Assembly: GCA_947173495.1 (NCBI GenBank)
Contig: CAMWFQ010000023.1
Span: 1 to 64,000, forward strand
DNA from: an uncultured Lachnospiraceae bacterium
Lineage (GTDB): Bacteria > Bacillota > Clostridia > Lachnospirales > Lachnospiraceae
Direction: 5' to 3'
Length of the DNA stretch: 64,000 bases
In this document: piece after piece, positions 24,548-33,069 of the stretch
How the letters are laid out: every line of letters begins with the position of its first letter
Numbering within the stretch: position 1 is the stretch's first letter
Translations under genes and position numbers: made by a program
Notes under the pieces: model-generated
The model's input: only the letters and a program-made list of their open reading frames with translations
Told to the model about the DNA's origin: nothing
Databases searched by the model: none

Positions 24548-27500
24548 ATGAGGAAGATCAAAAAGATTTTAGTGTTTGTTTTGTGTGTAAGTATTCTGTT
24601 CGGATCAGGGAAAGGAGTGCGGGCAGCACAGGCAGAAGATGGACAGGACCGGGATATGGAGGATATCCTGCGAAGCCTAGAAGATTCTACAGAGAATTCG
24701 GAGGAGCAGGATGAAAGCGGGAAGGACCCGGAAGATCAAACAGACCCGGAAGGCTCAGAGGATCAGAATCAGGATGATGAATCAAATGAGCAGGATGATT
24801 CTGAAGACCAGGATTCAGATTCAGATGAGCAGGAAGAACCGGAGGATCCGGAAGATCAGGAACTGACAGAATATATCAGAGAAGCGCGGGAAGCGCTTGA
24901 GGCGGTTGCGCAGAAAGAAACGCTGATGGCGCTTGTGTATCTTTGCGACAGATATCCGGTGAGAGAAGCGCCTGACACGGAAGGAAAAGAGGCAGTTAAG
25001 CTGCCTTCTGGTACTACGGTTTTTGTCAAAAGCATGGCGGTGGACGAAGAGTTTAATATCTGGTTCCAGATTTCCGCAGAATATAACGGTGTCGTTTACA
25101 ACGGGTACATAGAGAAAATTTACCTTGCTTATTCCAATGAGTATCTGAAGGAATGGGAAAACCTTTATTTGCCGCAGACAGCAATGTTTGCCACGCTGGC
25201 AAGCAGTTATGCGGATGTGGAGCAGTTTCCCGCATCTTATCAGGATAAGCTGATGCGGCTGAAGCAGGCGCATCCCAACTGGATTTTTGTAAGGCAGAAT
25301 ACCAATCTGGACTGGAAAACGGTGGTCAGTAAAGAGGATTATAAAGACAGAAATCTGATCAGCTCTTCTATGGGGGCCGCCTATCGGGGAGACTATCACA
25401 GTCCTAACTGGCACTATGCAAGCAATGCGGCAGTCCAATATTATCTGGATCCCAGAAATTTTCTGGACGAGACCAGAGTGTTCCAGTTTGAACAGCTGAC
25501 CTACAACCCCTCTTATCATACGGGAGCGGCTGTACAGAATATTCTGAATAATACCTTTATGAAGGGGACTCTGCCAGGTGCCGGAATGACTTATGCGGAG
25601 GCATTTTTTCAGATCGGAGTATCTTTAAAGGTCAGCCCCTTTCATCTTGCATGCCGGGTCTATCAGGAGCAGGGCAAAGGAACTTCTGCGCTGATCTCCG
25701 GAACCTATGACGTGGTGCCGGAATATAAGGGATATTATAATTATTTCAATATCGGAGCGTCCGGAACCACTACCAAACAGGTGGTGGAATCAGGGCTGGC
25801 CAGAGCGCGCAAGGAAGGATGGAACACGCCCTATGCAGCTTTGAAGGGAGGGGCAGGGATTCTTTCCAAAGGATACATTTTAAGAGGACAGGATACGCTC
25901 TACCTTCAGAAGTTTGATGTAGATGCAAGTGATGGGACACTGTATACCCACCAGTATATGCAGAATATTATGGCGCCCTATTCAGAGTCCTATATGGTAA
26001 AAAATGCATACAGCAAAACGGGCGCTCTTGAGAATTCCTTTGTGTTTAAGATTCCGGTTTATAACAACATGCCGGCGACGGCATGTCCGGCTCCGGGACA
26101 GACAGCAATCGTAACGCCAACGCCCGAAACAACGCCAACAGCTACCCCGAAAGTCACAGCGACGCCAACAGCGACGCCGAAAGTGACAGCAACGCCCAAA
26201 GCGACGCCAACAGCGACACCAACGCCCAGGACAACGCCGGCTGCGACGCCGAAAGCGACGCCAACAGTGACCTCAAAAGCGACACCAACACCCAGGGCAA
26301 CGCCGGCTCCGACGCCGAGAGCCACAGCAACCCCCAGAGTAACACCAGCAGTTACACCTAAGGCCACAGCGACGCCCGGGGCGGCAACTGCACCAGAGCC
26401 GTCAGCGACGCCCGGACCCACTTCCAAAGCGACCGCCAGGCCCACAGCAATTCCGAAAGCGACGCCGAAAGCCACAGCCAGACCTGACGAGGCGGCCGCA
26501 TCGACCCCGAAGATAACGGCCAGACCTGATGCAACGGCGGCATCGACTCCGAAGATAACGGCCAGGCCTGATGCGACGGCGGCATCGACTCCCAAAGCGA
26601 CACCGGCGGGGACAGCCACGCCAAAGGCGACACCCTCAGAGACATCGACACCGAGGGCGACGCTATCACCGGCACCGGCAGAGACGTCCACACCAAAGGT
26701 GACATCATCACCGGCGCCAGCGGAGTCATCGACGCCGAAGGTGACTTCATCACCGACGGAGACAGCCACGCCGAAGGTGACACCGGTACCGTCACCCTCA
26801 GAGACAGCTGTGCCAAAGGGAACAGAAGCGCCGAAAGTGACAGCTCCGCCTACAGCAACAGCTGCGCCTCCGAAGAAGCCTTCCCGGACACCGGTACAGA
26901 ATACGCAGAATACATCTTCCGGAGAAAGTGGAAGCAGTAATGAAGCAGACAGAGGCGGCGGAGACGCCGGAGGAACTACTGCCGGGAATACGACACCGGC
27001 GCCGGTTCAGGCATCTCCGGCAGCGGAAACCGAAAATGGAAGTGAAAATGAAAGAACGGTCAGTGTGACGGAAAATGCCAATTCTGCAGGTGTAAGGGTG
27101 GCGGCGGCTACGCCGAAGCCCATCACGGAATCAGAAGAAAAAGATGCGGTTGTAATGGACGTAAGTAAGACAGGTATGGTTTATTCCCAGACATTGCAGC
27201 AGATTCATGAGCAGCAGATGAAGGTGGTTCTGAAGATTGACGAGGGTATTACCTGGACCATCGATGGAAGCAGCATGGAAGAAGGAGATTATGAAGATCT
27301 GAATCTGAAGGTGACTCTTGGAAGCAGTCAGATTCCCGGGGACAGGCTGGCGATTCTGGCAGGAGAAGAGAGTTATGTGGAAATGACGCTGGAGCATGAA
27401 GGAGCGTTCGGTTTTTCGGCGCTGCTTTCTGTGGAACTGGATGGAGCGTGGGCCGGAAGATACGCAAATCTGTTCTATTATAATGAAGAAGACGGTGACT

Positions 27501-27793
27501 TTGAATTCATGTGTGCGACAGAGATCGGCAACACCGGCAGTGCGGCCTTTGCGTTCAAACATGCTTCTGATTATGTCATTATCATCAGCGATGAGACGAA
27601 GGAGATGCTGCTTTCTGAAAAAGCCGGGCAGCTGCAGGCAGCTAAAGAGCAGGCGCTGGCGGCTATGGCGCAGGCAAAGGAGGAATTGCCGGCCGAAGAA
27701 CCCAGCCGGGCAGCGGGGATCATTGCAGTGATCCTGCTTGCCAGCATAGCGGTTGGCCTGGGAAGCTATCTGATCTTCAGGAGAAAGGATTGA
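24548..27793 (+). CDS. Cell-surface glucosaminidase with acidic N-terminal region and long Thr/Pro repeat stalk
   Basis: 1081 residues. Signal peptide 1-27 ('ILVFVLCVSILFGSGKGVRA'), then a Glu/Asp/Gln-rich stretch (about 35-105), an SH3-like segment (about 125-195), and a beta-N-acetylglucosaminidase domain (about 210-510: 'RLKQAHPNWIFVRQNTNLDW', 'HLACRVYQEQGKGTSALISG' with the likely catalytic Glu, 'YYNYFNIGASGTTTKQVVES'). Residues 520-790 are a TPKAT-type repeat stalk. A globular part (870-1010) and a C-terminal membrane helix 'AAGIIAVILLASIAVGLGSYLIF' with RRKD end the protein; there is no LPxTG motif. Probably a membrane-anchored peptidoglycan hydrolase. Its own SigA-type promoter suggests vegetative expression despite the adjacent sigF. 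Confidence 0.8.
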   Translation: MRKIKKILVFVLCVSILFGSGKGVRAAQAEDGQDRDMEDILRSLEDSTENSEEQDESGKDPEDQTDPEGSEDQNQDDESNEQDDSEDQDSDSDEQEEPEDPEDQELTEYIREAREALEAVAQKETLMALVYLCDRYPVREAPDTEGKEAVKLPSGTTVFVKSMAVDEEFNIWFQISAEYNGVVYNGYIEKIYLAYSNEYLKEWENLYLPQTAMFATLASSYADVEQFPASYQDKLMRLKQAHPNWIFVRQNTNLDWKTVVSKEDYKDRNLISSSMGAAYRGDYHSPNWHYASNAAVQYYLDPRNFLDETRVFQFEQLTYNPSYHTGAAVQNILNNTFMKGTLPGAGMTYAEAFFQIGVSLKVSPFHLACRVYQEQGKGTSALISGTYDVVPEYKGYYNYFNIGASGTTTKQVVESGLARARKEGWNTPYAALKGGAGILSKGYILRGQDTLYLQKFDVDASDGTLYTHQYMQNIMAPYSESYMVKNAYSKTGALENSFVFKIPVYNNMPATACPAPGQTAIVTPTPETTPTATPKVTATPTATPKVTATPKATPTATPTPRTTPAATPKATPTVTSKATPTPRATPAPTPRATATPRVTPAVTPKATATPGAATAPEPSATPGPTSKATARPTAIPKATPKATARPDEAAASTPKITARPDATAASTPKITARPDATAASTPKATPAGTATPKATPSETSTPRATLSPAPAETSTPKVTSSPAPAESSTPKVTSSPTETATPKVTPVPSPSETAVPKGTEAPKVTAPPTATAAPPKKPSRTPVQNTQNTSSGESGSSNEADRGGGDAGGTTAGNTTPAPVQASPAAETENGSENERTVSVTENANSAGVRVAAATPKPITESEEKDAVVMDVSKTGMVYSQTLQQIHEQQMKVVLKIDEGITWTIDGSSMEEGDYEDLNLKVTLGSSQIPGDRLAILAGEESYVEMTLEHEGAFGFSALLSVELDGAWAGRYANLFYYNEEDGDFEFMCATEIGNTGSAAFAFKHASDYVIIISDETKEMLLSEKAGQLQAAKEQALAAMAQAKEELPAEEPSRAAGIIAVILLASIAVGLGSYLIFRRKD
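26101..26850 (+). repeat. Low-complexity coding repeat (TPKAT/TPxAT stalk)
   Basis: Degenerate tandem repeats of acgcc(a/g)aaagcgac and variants encoding Thr-Pro-Lys/Arg-Ala/Val-Thr. Longer period copies (PDATAASTPKITAR, about 42 bp; near 26475-26590) and SPAPAESSTPKVTS units (near 26660-26760) show recent duplication. Such stretches vary in copy number between strains and create long but meaningless open frames on both strands. Confidence 0.85.
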
Positions 27794-27856
27794 AGGAGGA
27801 AAGAATCAGAGAAGAGGACGGAAAAAAGACAAAAGCGGCACTGAACCGGCCGGGCA

Positions 27857-28927
27857 TTATTCAGCTCTCCGTCTATATAAAAGTATGGAAAGCAGAACGG
27901 CAGCAGCGCCGCCGGCTAATTTGGCGCCTATGAGAGCGCCCAGCAGCTCAGGCTCTGTACTTATGGTAAAGCCTGTGTGAGCGGCGAACAGACTGGCAGC
28001 ACTGACCAGAAATGCCGCGTTTACTACTTTGCCGCGTTCATCCATATTTTGAAACATAGAGATGGCAGGAATAACGCTGACTGCTCCCACAAGCAGGCCC
28101 GTCATTCCTGCCGGATTTATTTTCACCTGTTTTCCCAGAAAGAGAAAAGGTTTCTTCAGGACCCGCTGAAGAAACTCGGCGACAGGAAGACTTCCCAGCA
28201 TAACGATACCAATGGAAGAGACCACTTCCATGGCATCGGTTATGGGAGCCAGTCCCTTAATGAGATGAAATCCGCACAGGTATTCCACGGTACCCAGGAT
28301 AAGCCCCAGAGTGATGATACAGCGGATGCCTCCTGCAAAAAGGATAAATCCCCGGATCATTTGTTCGGGAATCTTCCACAGTCCAAGGAGAAGAAGCAGG
28401 GAAAGGAAAAGGACGGGGAGATTTTGCCGGAAGCATTCTGCAAGGGAGAGATGGCACAGGAGCCCTCCGGTGACAAGTCCTGCAGGCATGGCGGCAAGCC
28501 CCAGCATGATTCCTTTTGCGAAAAAAGGTCTGTCAGTTGTTTTGAGCATTCCCATTCCCACAGGAATCGTAAAGACAACCGTGCAGCCAAAAACAGAGGC
28601 GGCGACGATTCCGGCGTATCCTCCGATCTGCGGATTGACTGCCAGTTCTCTGGCCAGCTGATAGCCGCCCATGTCAATGGCAAGAAGACTCCCAAACATG
28701 GCCGGATCAGCGCCGATCATTCGATAAAAAGGGATAATGACTGTTCCCAGCGCGTCCGCAAGAACCGGTGCCAGGCAGATCATTCCCGCCATGGAAAGCG
28801 CAGTGGGGCCGAGAAACAGGAATCCTTCCTCGAATTTGGCGCCATATCCTTTTTTATTTCCAAGCAGCCGGTCAATACCTCCGATGACAGCACCGGCTGC
28901 CATAATAATCATAAGGATCCGGTTCAT
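27857..28927 (-). CDS. eutH: Ethanolamine permease EutH
   Basis: 356 residues from ATG at 28927 (GAGGAAAACA upstream; ATG at 28939 is in frame but poorly placed). Ten or so hydrophobic segments. EutH signatures: 'GAVIGGIDRLLGNKKGYGAKFEEGF', 'LGPTALSMAGMICLAPVLA', 'GADPAMFGSLLAIDMGGYQL' and 'AAHTGFTISTEPELLGALIG'. EutH carries protonated ethanolamine across the membrane at low external concentration. It normally lies in a eut operon with ammonia-lyase and microcompartment genes; here it stands alone between a surface protein and a methyltransferase, convergent with the former. Confidence 0.92.
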   Translation of the reverse strand: MNRILMIIMAAGAVIGGIDRLLGNKKGYGAKFEEGFLFLGPTALSMAGMICLAPVLADALGTVIIPFYRMIGADPAMFGSLLAIDMGGYQLARELAVNPQIGGYAGIVAASVFGCTVVFTIPVGMGMLKTTDRPFFAKGIMLGLAAMPAGLVTGGLLCHLSLAECFRQNLPVLFLSLLLLLGLWKIPEQMIRGFILFAGGIRCIITLGLILGTVEYLCGFHLIKGLAPITDAMEVVSSIGIVMLGSLPVAEFLQRVLKKPFLFLGKQVKINPAGMTGLLVGAVSVIPAISMFQNMDERGKVVNAAFLVSAASLFAAHTGFTISTEPELLGALIGAKLAGGAAAVLLSILLYRRRAE

Positions 28928-28956
28928 TGTTTTCCTCATTTCCGCGCATTCTGCGT

Positions 28957-28985
28957 CTTATAATTTTATCTGTTCTTCATGACAA
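28957..28985 (-). promoter_or_regulatory. Promoter of eutH
   Basis: On the minus strand TTGTCA (28985-28980), 17-nt spacer, TATAAG (28962-28957), about 30 nt before the chosen ATG. No two-component antiterminator hairpins of the EutV type are evident in the short leader. Confidence 0.65.
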
Positions 28986-29016
28986 TGGAAGACATGCGGT
29001 GCGTGGATTCTATTGT

Positions 29017-29790
29017 TTAAGACGGCCTGCAAAGTGTGACAGGTTTAACGGTCAGCGTTGCCCAGAATGTGGGTATTCCATGCTCATGTAAGAATCCGGA
29101 ACCATTGGTGTCTTCATACAGGTCCAGGAGCTGAAAGCCTGCCTGGAGCTGACCGCGGATCTGTTCTTCCAGGGTGTGGGAAAACTGAACGCCATCGTCC
29201 CGGACCGTCAGGGATGCCATAAGCTCTTTATTCCTGAGAGGGTTGAAGGGAAGAGAAAAGCGGATTTCGCGTTCATTGTCCGGATCTACTAAAAAGTTTA
29301 TTCCATTGTCCAGACCGGCCATCAGACGTCCGCCGGGCTTGAGGATGCGGAAACATTCCTTCCAGACATGCATCACATCCTCAATGTAACAGTTGGAAAC
29401 GGGATGGAAGATCAGATCGAAAGATTCGTCTTCAAAAGGAAGCGGCTGCGTCATATCTGCGCGGATAATCCGGATCTCATATCCTTCACGGGCAGCTACC
29501 ATACGCTCGCTTTCAAGCTGCTGGGGCGAATAATCCAACACCGTGCAGTCGGCTCCCAGTGCGGCAAAAACAGGCATTTGCTGTCCGCCGCCGGAAGCCA
29601 GTCCCAGTACTTTGGTACCTGAAAGGGATGGATACCAGTTTTTGGGGACCGGCCTGGTCGGGGTGAGCAGCATGCTCCAGTCACCGCCTCTGGCGGCCAT
29701 AAAGAGCTCATGCGAGATGGGAATTCCCCATTCCCAACCATCATCGATCCAACGGTCTATTGTCTGAGCATTAATTTCGGTATAGTTCAT
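29017..29790 (-). CDS. Class I SAM-dependent methyltransferase
   Basis: 257 residues from the ATG at 29790, with GAGGAAAAA just upstream; an in-frame start at 29826 has no ribosome binding site. Motif I is 'VLGLASGGGQQMPVFAALGA', followed by 'CTVLDYSPQQLESERMVA', 'IRADMTQPLPFEDESFDLIF' and 'ECFRILKPGGRLMAGLD', the Methyltransf_11 layout. N-terminal 'TIDRWIDDGWEWG' is typical of a Firmicute subgroup. The substrate is unknown. A perfect-consensus promoter drives it, divergent from the downstream phosphodiesterase-fold gene. Confidence 0.88.
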   Translation of the reverse strand: MNYTEINAQTIDRWIDDGWEWGIPISHELFMAARGGDWSMLLTPTRPVPKNWYPSLSGTKVLGLASGGGQQMPVFAALGADCTVLDYSPQQLESERMVAAREGYEIRIIRADMTQPLPFEDESFDLIFHPVSNCYIEDVMHVWKECFRILKPGGRLMAGLDNGINFLVDPDNEREIRFSLPFNPLRNKELMASLTVRDDGVQFSHTLEEQIRGQLQAGFQLLDLYEDTNGSGFLHEHGIPTFWATLTVKPVTLCRPS

Positions 29791-29840
29791 TTTTTCCTCA
29801 TTTCTGTATGATTCGGATACAGGCATGTCCAGTTGGCTAC

Positions 29841-29869
29841 ATTATAAGCAAAGAGGTTCAAACTGTCAA
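29841..29869 (-). promoter_or_regulatory. Perfect-consensus SigA promoter of the methyltransferase
   Basis: On the minus strand TTGACA (29869-29864), 17-nt spacer, TATAAT (29846-29841). Both hexamers match consensus 6/6. A weaker divergent promoter for the next gene may be CGGACA (29880-29885), 17 nt, TATGAT (29903-29908). Confidence 0.85.
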
Positions 29870-29935
29870 ATTTTCGTGGCGGACAGGCTTCTTCTGTGTT
29901 AATATGATATCAGGCAACAACAGGGAGGAGAGCAA

Positions 29936-31015
29936 TTGAAAAGGACAGTCAAACGGATTTTCATTTTATTATTGATACTGATGATTGCTTTTGGAGCTTA
30001 TGCTGTTTATGTGTTCAGAACCTACTACCGGCTTCCGGATAAGTTGACTTTGGAAGTCAAAAGAAGCGGAGAGAATGCATACTTTGATGAAGATTTTGCA
30101 GTGGTCACCGGCAGGGCTTATTTTATTATGACTTACAATATCGGTTTTGGAGCCTACAGAAAGGATTACAGCTTTTTTATGGATGGGGGCAGATCCTCCT
30201 GGGGGAAAGATGAGGAGAGTGTGATAGCGGGAGTGTGCGCCATGGGAGAGATTGTGAATACTGTGGATCCTGATTTCGTTCTTCTGCAGGAAGTGGATGT
30301 GGACGGCACCCGCTCCTATCATGTGGATCAGCTTGAGCTGGTCAATCAGTTTGTCAGAGGATATTATTATAATTTTGCTCAGGATTATGATTCACCGTTT
30401 CTGTTTTTCCCGCCATGGGAGCCCCATGGGGCCAACAAAAGCGGACTGGTGACTTATTCCAGAGGAGAGATTACGGAGGGGATGAGAAGAAGCCTTCCCA
30501 TATCAGAATCCTTCAGCAAGCTGGTAGATCTGGACAGGTGTTATTCGATTTCAAGGATACTTGTGGAGAATGGAAAGCAGCTGTGCATTTACAACGTGCA
30601 TACTTCTGCATACGGAGGGAGCGATGAGATCAGACAGGCGCAGCTTTCCATGCTGTATGAGGACATGAAGAGAGACTTTGACAAAGGAAACTATGTGATC
30701 TGCGGAGGGGATTTTAACCATGATCTGAAAGGAAATCAGGAGAAAGATGTACCGGAATGGGCCTATCCTTTCCCAAGAGAAAGTCTTCCGGAGGGATTCC
30801 ACATGGCGATGGACAGCGCAAGGCAGGAAGATATTGCCCATAATACCTGCCGGAGTGCGGATATGCCTTACGATGAGGAGTTGACTTATACGGTCACTCT
30901 GGACGGCTTTATTGTTTCCGATAATGTGCAGGTAAACTATTATCAGAATATGGACTGGGGATATGAGTTTTCTGATCATGACCCGGTGCTCATGCAGTTT
31001 ATACTGGAGGAATAA
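29936..31015 (+). CDS. Membrane-anchored endonuclease/exonuclease/phosphatase-fold protein
   Basis: 359 residues with a TTG start at 29936: GGGAGGAG lies 6 nt upstream and no nearer ATG fits. An N-terminal helix 'IFILLLILMIAFGAYAVYVF' (8-27) anchors the protein with the enzyme outside. The EEP fold shows 'IMTYNIGFGAYRKDY' (Asn), 'PDFVLLQEVDVDGTRSYHVD' (Glu), 'LCIYNVHTSAYGGSDE', 'YVICGGDFNHDL' and the terminal 'YEFSDHDPVLMQF' (Asp-His). Catalytic residues are complete, so it is an active metal-dependent phosphodiesterase or nuclease; the substrate (phospholipid, nucleic acid, inositol phosphate) is unknown. Confidence 0.85.
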   Translation: MKRTVKRIFILLLILMIAFGAYAVYVFRTYYRLPDKLTLEVKRSGENAYFDEDFAVVTGRAYFIMTYNIGFGAYRKDYSFFMDGGRSSWGKDEESVIAGVCAMGEIVNTVDPDFVLLQEVDVDGTRSYHVDQLELVNQFVRGYYYNFAQDYDSPFLFFPPWEPHGANKSGLVTYSRGEITEGMRRSLPISESFSKLVDLDRCYSISRILVENGKQLCIYNVHTSAYGGSDEIRQAQLSMLYEDMKRDFDKGNYVICGGDFNHDLKGNQEKDVPEWAYPFPRESLPEGFHMAMDSARQEDIAHNTCRSADMPYDEELTYTVTLDGFIVSDNVQVNYYQNMDWGYEFSDHDPVLMQFILEE

Positions 31016-31033
31016 AAAGCGACAGAAAATTGA

Positions 31034-31882
31034 CTACTTCGGTTCTGCCATGTGACGGATAGAAGAAGGCGTCTGGCCGTATAATTCCTTGAAACTGCGG
31101 TTGAACAGTTTCTGGTTGGTAAAGCCGTTAGCTTCCATGATCTCCGCCACGGAGGAATCTGTATACATCAGGTCGCGATACACATGAGAGAGACGGACTT
31201 CGTTCAGATAGTTGAGAAAGGACATTCCCATATTCTTTTTGAAAAAACGGCAGAAATATTCAGTTCCCAGCCCAAGGCATCCGGCAGCGTCCTGAAGGGA
31301 TATGGGATCGCGGAAATGTTTATCCACATATGTGATAACATCCCGGATCCGCTCCATAGTGACCTTGTTGACCACAGGAAGGGCGGAGGCTGTGTTAACA
31401 GAGAAGTTCTGGAGCAGGCAGGCCAGAATATGAAGAATCAGCCCTTCTGCTTTCAGGGGATAAAAGGGATCATCCATAATATAAGTCCGGGTCAGTTCTT
31501 CAATCAGCTCGCAGACCTCGCGATATTGAGGAAAGTTATCGTCCCGGATGTCAGGAGGGGTGCAGTGGATCTGATAGAGTTCGATATCCGGAAGATAGCT
31601 TGTAAGACATGATTTGGACAGATGGATATCAAGAAACATGGATGTTTTGTCGTGGGAATAAGTGCTGTGAACCTGGGAGGATTCAATGACTGCCAGGTTT
31701 TTTTTATTCAGCAGGCAGCGCTGTTTTTCGATCCACAGTTCTATGGATCCATTCAGGGGATAGAGGATTTCCAGCTCCTGATGCCAGTGCATGGGGTGAT
31801 AGCCGCCGGGCGTGGTGACATAGGCAATGTGAATGCCCAGCGGGCTTAAATTCTGTAAGGTTTCATAACGGGGTTCCTTCAT
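31034..31882 (-). CDS. AraC-family regulator with cupin sensor domain
   Basis: 282 residues. An N-terminal cupin ('YVTTPGGYHPMHWHQELEIL' and 'NLAVIESSQVHSTYSH') usually binds sugars. The C-terminal AraC domain (from about 180) has 'ISLQDAAGCLGLGTEYFCRFF' and 'VAEIMEANGFTNQKLFNRSF', ending 'YGQTPSSIRHM'. GGAGG precedes the ATG. It is convergent with the phosphodiesterase gene and divergent from a 41-codon ORF. The gap holds two 11-bp direct repeats exactly 21 bp apart, the usual geometry of an AraC-type binding site. Confidence 0.88.
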   Translation of the reverse strand: MKEPRYETLQNLSPLGIHIAYVTTPGGYHPMHWHQELEILYPLNGSIELWIEKQRCLLNKKNLAVIESSQVHSTYSHDKTSMFLDIHLSKSCLTSYLPDIELYQIHCTPPDIRDDNFPQYREVCELIEELTRTYIMDDPFYPLKAEGLILHILACLLQNFSVNTASALPVVNKVTMERIRDVITYVDKHFRDPISLQDAAGCLGLGTEYFCRFFKKNMGMSFLNYLNEVRLSHVYRDLMYTDSSVAEIMEANGFTNQKLFNRSFKELYGQTPSSIRHMAEPK

Positions 31883-31990
31883 AATAATCCTCCATTCTGC
31901 AGAGTTATAAGCAGCCCTGTGAAAAATGGATAAGTCTGTTTTGACCTATTTATGTATTGAATATATGGATAAATTATATGATAGATGGAA

Positions 31991-32022
31991 AATAAAGTCA
32001 ATATCGACTTAAATAAAGTCAA
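31991..32022. promoter_or_regulatory. Candidate AraC operator: two AATAAAGTCAA direct repeats 21 bp apart
   Basis: AATAAAGTCAA occurs at 31991-32001 and 32012-32022. A 21-bp period puts both half-sites on one face of the helix, like araI1/araI2. The site lies about 110 nt from the AraC start and 95 nt before the 41-codon ORF, whose likely -10 is CATACT (32061-32066) with no good -35, as expected of an activator-dependent promoter. Binding is inferred. Confidence 0.55.
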
Positions 32023-32117
32023 ATACCTCCCTATCTCATACAGGGAAAATCAGTTAGAATCATACTTGTAACAAGGAAACGAAGCAACGGTCTTGGAGAT
32101 GAAAGGAGTTGTTAGTG

Positions 32118-32243
32118 ATGAGTGTTATGAAAAGAGTATCAAGATATTTTGAAAAACATGGAATGGAAATGATGTGCAGCCTGGCTATGCTGAATGAAAA
32201 TTCTTATGCGCCTGCATATATCGATTATATCACAAACAGGTAA
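32118..32243 (+). CDS. 41-residue peptide of unknown function
   Basis: ATG at 32118 with AAAGGAGT 8 nt upstream and a strong terminator 52 nt after the stop make a complete single-gene transcription unit. The peptide begins MSVMKRVSRYFEKHGMEMMC (20 residues) and ends 'YAPAYIDYITNR'. The N-terminal half is basic and amphipathic, with a single Cys at 20 and several Met; the end is Tyr-rich. It superficially recalls AgrD-type or other signal peptides but lacks their acidic C-terminal recognition tail, and no AgrB or maturation enzyme is nearby. Control by the divergent AraC protein is likely. Function unknown. Confidence 0.6.
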   Translation: MSVMKRVSRYFEKHGMEMMCSLAMLNENSYAPAYIDYITNR

Positions 32244-32295
32244 GCAAGAGAACATAGCAGCAGAAAGGCGCTGCGAATCGTAACCAAAGAACGGA

Positions 32296-32329
32296 ACCGT
32301 CCCTGCCGGTAAGGCGGGGGCGGTTTTTT
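32296..32329 (+). terminator. Rho-independent terminator of the 41-codon ORF
   Basis: ACCGTCCCTGCC / GGCGGGGGCGGT form a 12-bp stem (two G-T pairs) with a GGTAA loop, followed by a run of six T. Confidence 0.9.
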
Positions 32330-32359
32330 GTATACAAATGATTTGAAAAGGTCATACTA
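32330..32359 (+). promoter_or_regulatory. SigG/SigF-type forespore promoter of spoVAA-spoVAB
   Basis: GTATA (32330-32334), an 18-nt spacer, CATACTA (32353-32359). This fits the Bacillus SigG consensus GHATR-18-CATNHTA exactly and lies 84 nt before spoVAA. In Bacillus the spoVA operon is SigG-controlled, so sequence and biology agree. SigF recognises almost the same sequence and cannot be separated from it here. Confidence 0.75.
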
Positions 32360-32442
32360 TCCTCCATATCAGAACAACTTACTGCGGTCAACGGTTGTAG
32401 AATAAGGTCGTCAGACTTATAAAAAGGCATCGGAGGTTACGT

Positions 32443-33069
32443 ATGGCAAATACGGTTTTATATCTGAAAGCGGAACAAAATGCGGAGGTGATGAACGAGC
32501 ACGTATGTGTGAAGGATATTGCCTCCCTTTACTGTGCGGACAAAGCAGTCTGCGCAAAGGCAAAATCCCTGAGAATATACCAGTTTGGCGAGAAGGAACA
32601 AAAACGGCAGGTGATCAGTATTTTAAAGGTGATCGAGCTGATCGAAAGGGAGTGCTCCGGAGTTTCAGTGGAAAGCCTGGGAGAAAATGCAGTACTGGTG
32701 GAGCTGGTCGACGTAAATAAGCATAAGGGACCTGTTCAGTGGATCAAGCTTGTTTTTGTGGCTGCAGTGAGCTTTTTCGGAACCGCTTTTACCATCATGG
32801 CCTTTCACAATGATATCAGTATTACAAAAATTTTTTCCCATGTGTATGAGCTTGTAACAGGTACTCCTTCCGAGGGGTGCGGTATTCTGGAGATATCCTA
32901 TTCCATAGGGCTGAGCGTGGGGATCATTGTCTTTTTCAATCATATTGGCGGACGAAGGATCACCAAGGATCCCACGCCCATCGAGGTAGAAATGCGGGTC
33001 TATGAGACGGATGTGAATAAGGCTCTGATCGAGACGGCGGACAGGGAGGGAGAGACGATAGATGTTTGA
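32443..33069 (+). CDS. spoVAA: Stage V sporulation protein AA
   Basis: 208 residues, near the Bacillus length. Integral membrane protein of the SpoVA channel that loads dipicolinic acid into the forespore and releases it at germination. The N-terminal ~110 residues are a soluble domain ('VLYLKAEQNAEV...VCVKDIASLYC'). Two or three membrane helices follow: 'WIKLVFVAAVSFFGTAFTIM' and 'YSIGLSVGIIVFFNHIGGRR'. The start overlaps nothing; RBS is weak (CGGAGGTTACGT). The end overlaps spoVAB by 8 nt. It lies behind a SigG-type promoter. Confidence 0.88.
   Translation: MANTVLYLKAEQNAEVMNEHVCVKDIASLYCADKAVCAKAKSLRIYQFGEKEQKRQVISILKVIELIERECSGVSVESLGENAVLVELVDVNKHKGPVQWIKLVFVAAVSFFGTAFTIMAFHNDISITKIFSHVYELVTGTPSEGCGILEISYSIGLSVGIIVFFNHIGGRRITKDPTPIEVEMRVYETDVNKALIETADREGETIDV

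Noticed and set aside
26059-26816. Long Gly/Val- and Leu/Ser-rich reading frames on the minus strand and a plus-strand Asn/Ser/Asp-rich frame
   Set aside because: They are by-products of the Thr/Pro-coding repeat, whose period keeps other frames open. No start signals.
32118-32243. AgrD-type autoinducing peptide
   Set aside because: No acidic C-terminal recognition tail, no AgrB, and no histidine kinase nearby. Kept as a peptide of unknown function.
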